Below, piece after piece: positions 41,801 through 46,160 of a stretch of DNA of 64,000 nucleotides; the first letter of the stretch is position 1; each line of letters starts with the position of its first letter. The DNA comes from Ascarosepion bandense (Eukaryota > Mollusca > Cephalopoda > Sepiida > Sepiidae). The position numbers and the translations under genes were made by a program. The stretch is taken from the NCBI GenBank assembly GCA_037127315.1, contig JBBBDQ010000403.1, forward strand, positions 1,376,001 to 1,440,000. The letters run 5' to 3'. The notes beneath the pieces are model-generated. The model had not been told where the DNA came from. It searched no databases and saw nothing but the letters and a program-made list of their open reading frames with translations.

Positions 41801-44800
41801 ACTATAAGGAACGAACTTCCACAACTTGGATGAGTTGAAAGGATGCTTTATTTCGTTTAGAGTTAGCCTTTTCAGTTGGGGCAGGCGAATGTGACACACA
41901 GATCTAACTCGAATTAATGGAGATCAACAAATCCGAACTTTTTTTTTTTTTAATCATCTCACCCCAAGCAAGGCATTCCACTGCCACTATTGCGCATGGG
42001 GCTACATAGGGGAAGGTAAAGAGAAGGAGTGGATAGACATAGGGAATGTCAGGAGAAAGGTGATAGATGAGTAAGGATAGCGAGGATGAGTGTCGGGCAG
42101 ATGGGAAGAGTGTTTGATAGAATGGGAGCAAGTTAGTGTGTTAGGAGGTGTCTATTGACCTTACATTTAAACTCCTGGAGATTGTAGCCGTCGGGGAAGC
42201 AATCGTTTGGAAGAGAATTCCACAGTCGGGAAGTGCGAGGAAAGAAACTGTTGGAGTAGAAGTTACGGCTGCATTTTATCGATTTCACTGTAAAAGGGTG
42301 GGATCTAGTTGCTAATCTAGTATCTCGTGCAAATTCGTATTTAGGGGGCACCAGTGATCTAAGTTCATCGGAGCAGAAGCCGTGAAAGTATTTATAGAAG
42401 AGACACAGGGAAGCCACGTCTCGCCGGTGGGAGAGAGACTGCAGGTGGTCTGCCAAGTCGGTATCTATCACATTACAGACCCTCCTCTGAACCTTATCGA
42501 GAAGCCCGAGGAGAACAGCAGGGGCACCCGACCAGATATGGCAGCAGTATTCAATGCACGGGCGGATGGTAGATTTGTAAATGTGCAGGATAGATTTAGA
42601 CGGAAAAAACTTCCGGGCCCTACACAGAGAACCGACTTTCATAGCAGCGGATTTAGCAATGGATTCGATATAGTCATTCCATTTGAGGTCTGCTGAAAGT
42701 GTGAGACCAAGGAGGCGTAGTGTTTTACTCTCTGGGAGGCAAGCCTGGTCCATGCTAATGGGAGGTAGGTGAGATTGTCGATGATGGTTAATTGACAGTA
42801 GCTTCGTTTTAGAAGCATTAAAATTTACTAGCCATTTCTTACCCCAGTCCAATATGGATTGGAGGTCTTTTTCAATCTCGGCTGCAAGTTTAGCTTTGAC
42901 GCCTACACCAGATTTTTGTTGGAGGCGAGAGTAAACTGTGGTGTCATCGGCGTACAAACCTATTTGGGTTCTTATGGAATCAGGGAGATCATTAATATAT
43001 ATCAGGAAGAGTGTAGGACCTAAGATGGAGCCTTGGGGGACACCTGCGTTTGTATGGTAGTTCTGAGAGGCATGTCCGTTTAATACCACTTTCATTGTGC
43101 GGTTAGAGAGGAATGACTGGATTAGTTCAAACAAATGTCCAGTTATACCATAGCTCCGCAGTTTACATAGAAGACCAGCATGCCAAACTCTGTCGAACGC
43201 CTTAGATATATCCAATGCAATGGTTCGAGCTTCGCCATTCCTGTCGAGTGCCTGGTATATGTACTCGGTGATGGTCGTTAGCATATCAGCAGTAGACCTG
43301 GTGAAGCGGAAACCATATTGCTTGTCCGAGAGGAGCCTGTGTGCTGTGAGATGCTGAACCACCTCGGCGTTGATAATGGCTTCGAACACTTTGCCAAAGA
43401 TCGGAAGAAGGCTGATAGGGCGGTAATTTGAACGAAACAAGACGAACGGAGATTCTTACTTCAAGCTCGCACCCAGCTGAACTCTCAACTAACTTAACTG
43501 ACTCTATTTATTTAAAATGAATCCGGAAATGCTTTAAACCACCGGTGATAAACATTGGCGACTGTAAGTCTGAAATTTCAGTTATCTTTTTTTTTTTTAT
43601 CTTAAAAATTCTTAATGTGTGGTCAAGATACAGTAAAGGACAGCCTTTGACCAGGTCATCGAAAACCCACCTGCTGAACTGTATCTCTTTATCACATTAA
43701 ATCATTGAGTCAACCATCTACCGGAAGAACGGGAAGATTCAAAACAGTAATCGGACACTCTTGTCTCTTCCACAACTTTCCTCATACAAGAAAAAGCGTT
43801 CACCCATTTATTCTTCCCCTCTTTCCCTTCACCCCTGCTAAATACGTTTCCAAACTATTTTCCATCCCTAACCATCCTCCATCCTAATCCAGCTGCATGC
43901 AACCAACACTGCCCAAAGGCATTCTCATATTCTATAAGAATCATTGCTTTTTACAGGATGCAATTTTTTTTAGGGTTCCTGATGTGATATAAATTTCAAA
44001 TATGTAAATTAATAGCTAATCAACTATGATATAAATCCAAGTAAGTTAAAAATGATTATGAATTCAAATTGAATTTGAAAGGTTCCCCAATCTGGTGTTT
44101 TTTAGTTCAACCAAGAATTTTTTAGCATGTGTGTGTAAGTGCATGCATATGTACACATTTATTATACATGGAAAAAAGCGAGCATGAAAGTAATATTCTT
44201 AAGATTATATTAATTATATGAAAGTAATATTCTTAAGATTATATTAAACCTGGGAGCGAAAAAGACAAGATATTCTAGTAAAATAGGAAATTTCTTGCTT
44301 AAAATATTGCTAATAAAAATAATTCAAATTTTAGTTTTAGCTGCAATATTTTAAGAAATTTCTTATTTTTTATTTCACTAGACTAACTTTTCCAGGTTTA
44401 ATATAATCTTAAGAATATTACTTTTCATGCCAGCATTTTTCCTTATAATCCCTGAATTTTCCAAACATTGCGACTAATTTAATACTGAAAACAGCATTAA
44501 AAAAATATTAAAGAAAAAACTTTATATGCATTTGATTAAAATAAAAAAAATTTAATTAATTCAGATAAAATAAGTGATAAGCAAAGTTTGATTGACAAAA
44601 ATAAGATATTATCAGAATTTAAATGTTGAAAACTGCAGGCAAAAATATTAAACAAAAAGTTATAAAGAATAAGATTTATTATTAGAAGCGTTAGTCACTC
44701 AATTTTAGTCTCCCTTTTCGAACTTCACATATCTCTCCTGAACCAAAATTCAAAATTTTTTTTTTCAAAATGTAGCTTAGGAGGTGTCCTATCTACAGTT

Positions 44801-46116
44801 TGAAATTTGGTTGAAAACTGAATTAGTGATGAAGCTTGAAAGTTGCCTAGATTCACTCAATATCGGACTTAAGAATATATTCAACCACTGCCCTGGTTGA
44901 ATAATTGATCTCGTATATTGATGAAAAATGTAATTGGAGTAGATAGACTAAACTATCGCCCGGTTCACGCTCTATTGAACAGGTGAAGAGGCTCATCCCT
45001 GTTTAGGATGTAGTTTCCGGCTTTCTCTTTTCCAATCTTTTCACTCTTACGTAGCCCCCTGCGCATTAGTGGCGTTACCGCCTTGCTCGGGGTGATATGA
45101 TTAAAAAAAAAAACAATTGATTTTATTTATCAGTACTGTAGGGACCTCCGTTTTGAGTTTTTAATATTAAATAGTATTGATAAAAGGTTTCTAAAGAATT
45201 TTTTATCCAGGGGGAATAACTCGTACCACATCATTTCATTAATTATAATAATCCACATCACTTTTATTTTGGCAAAGAATTACTAAAAAGATAATTTTTT
45301 AACGAAGCAAATTTTTTTTTTTTTTTTTTTTTTTTCTTTCAACTGCTTTCGCCGTATTTGTTTTAAATGACGCTTCGTGTCTTAAGATTTGAAAATTAGT
45401 AATAATTATTTGCTGCATATTATGAACAATATAATCCTGCATTATATGTTATAAAATGACATTGCTAATTTTCTGTAGACTTTTTTCTATTCTATTCTGT
45501 TGAAAAACTCTTTTTCACATTGGTATAACTTTTTGTATCAGAACTTTTATTTACAATCAATGAATTTTTTTCAATGCCAAACTGAATTTAACTGTTTCTT
45601 TTAATGCTTTCAAATTTTAAAAGATAAGCAGTTATTTTTAGTGTTGATCTTTTATTTATGTTGCAATGTACAAACTGATTCAAGAGTATCAAGCTTGTAA
45701 CTTTATTGCTCATGATATTAGTTTGAAATAGGCCATGTGTGTAAAATATGGGTGGGGTGGTTTTTAGGGTCTCCTACTTTTTTGTTTTTAAGTTTCTTGT
45801 GAATTAATTAACAAGTCTTAATAAATCTTAAAATGTTATTTTTTTCTTTAATAACTTTAAAAGTTCAAAAGTTACCTCAGAGCCATTCCATTCCATTTGT
45901 GTAAAATTGTTCACATACCAAAGTAGTTTTTCCACTTTTTGTAGATAAAAAAAGATGAGCCACCTAAACACTGTCTCTAATTTTATGAAATATAAGCCTT
46001 CAAAAACTTTAAACTGAAAACTTTTTAATATTAAATATAAGTTTGCATTGGAAACATTTAGCATTCATTGACTACTTTCATTTACAATTTATTAAAACAA
46101 TTTTTCCACTGGTGAT

Positions 46117-46160
<44 letters not shown>

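Noticed and set aside
42382..42696. 104-codon plus-strand frame
   Set aside because: It is the antisense shadow of the LINE reverse transcriptase.
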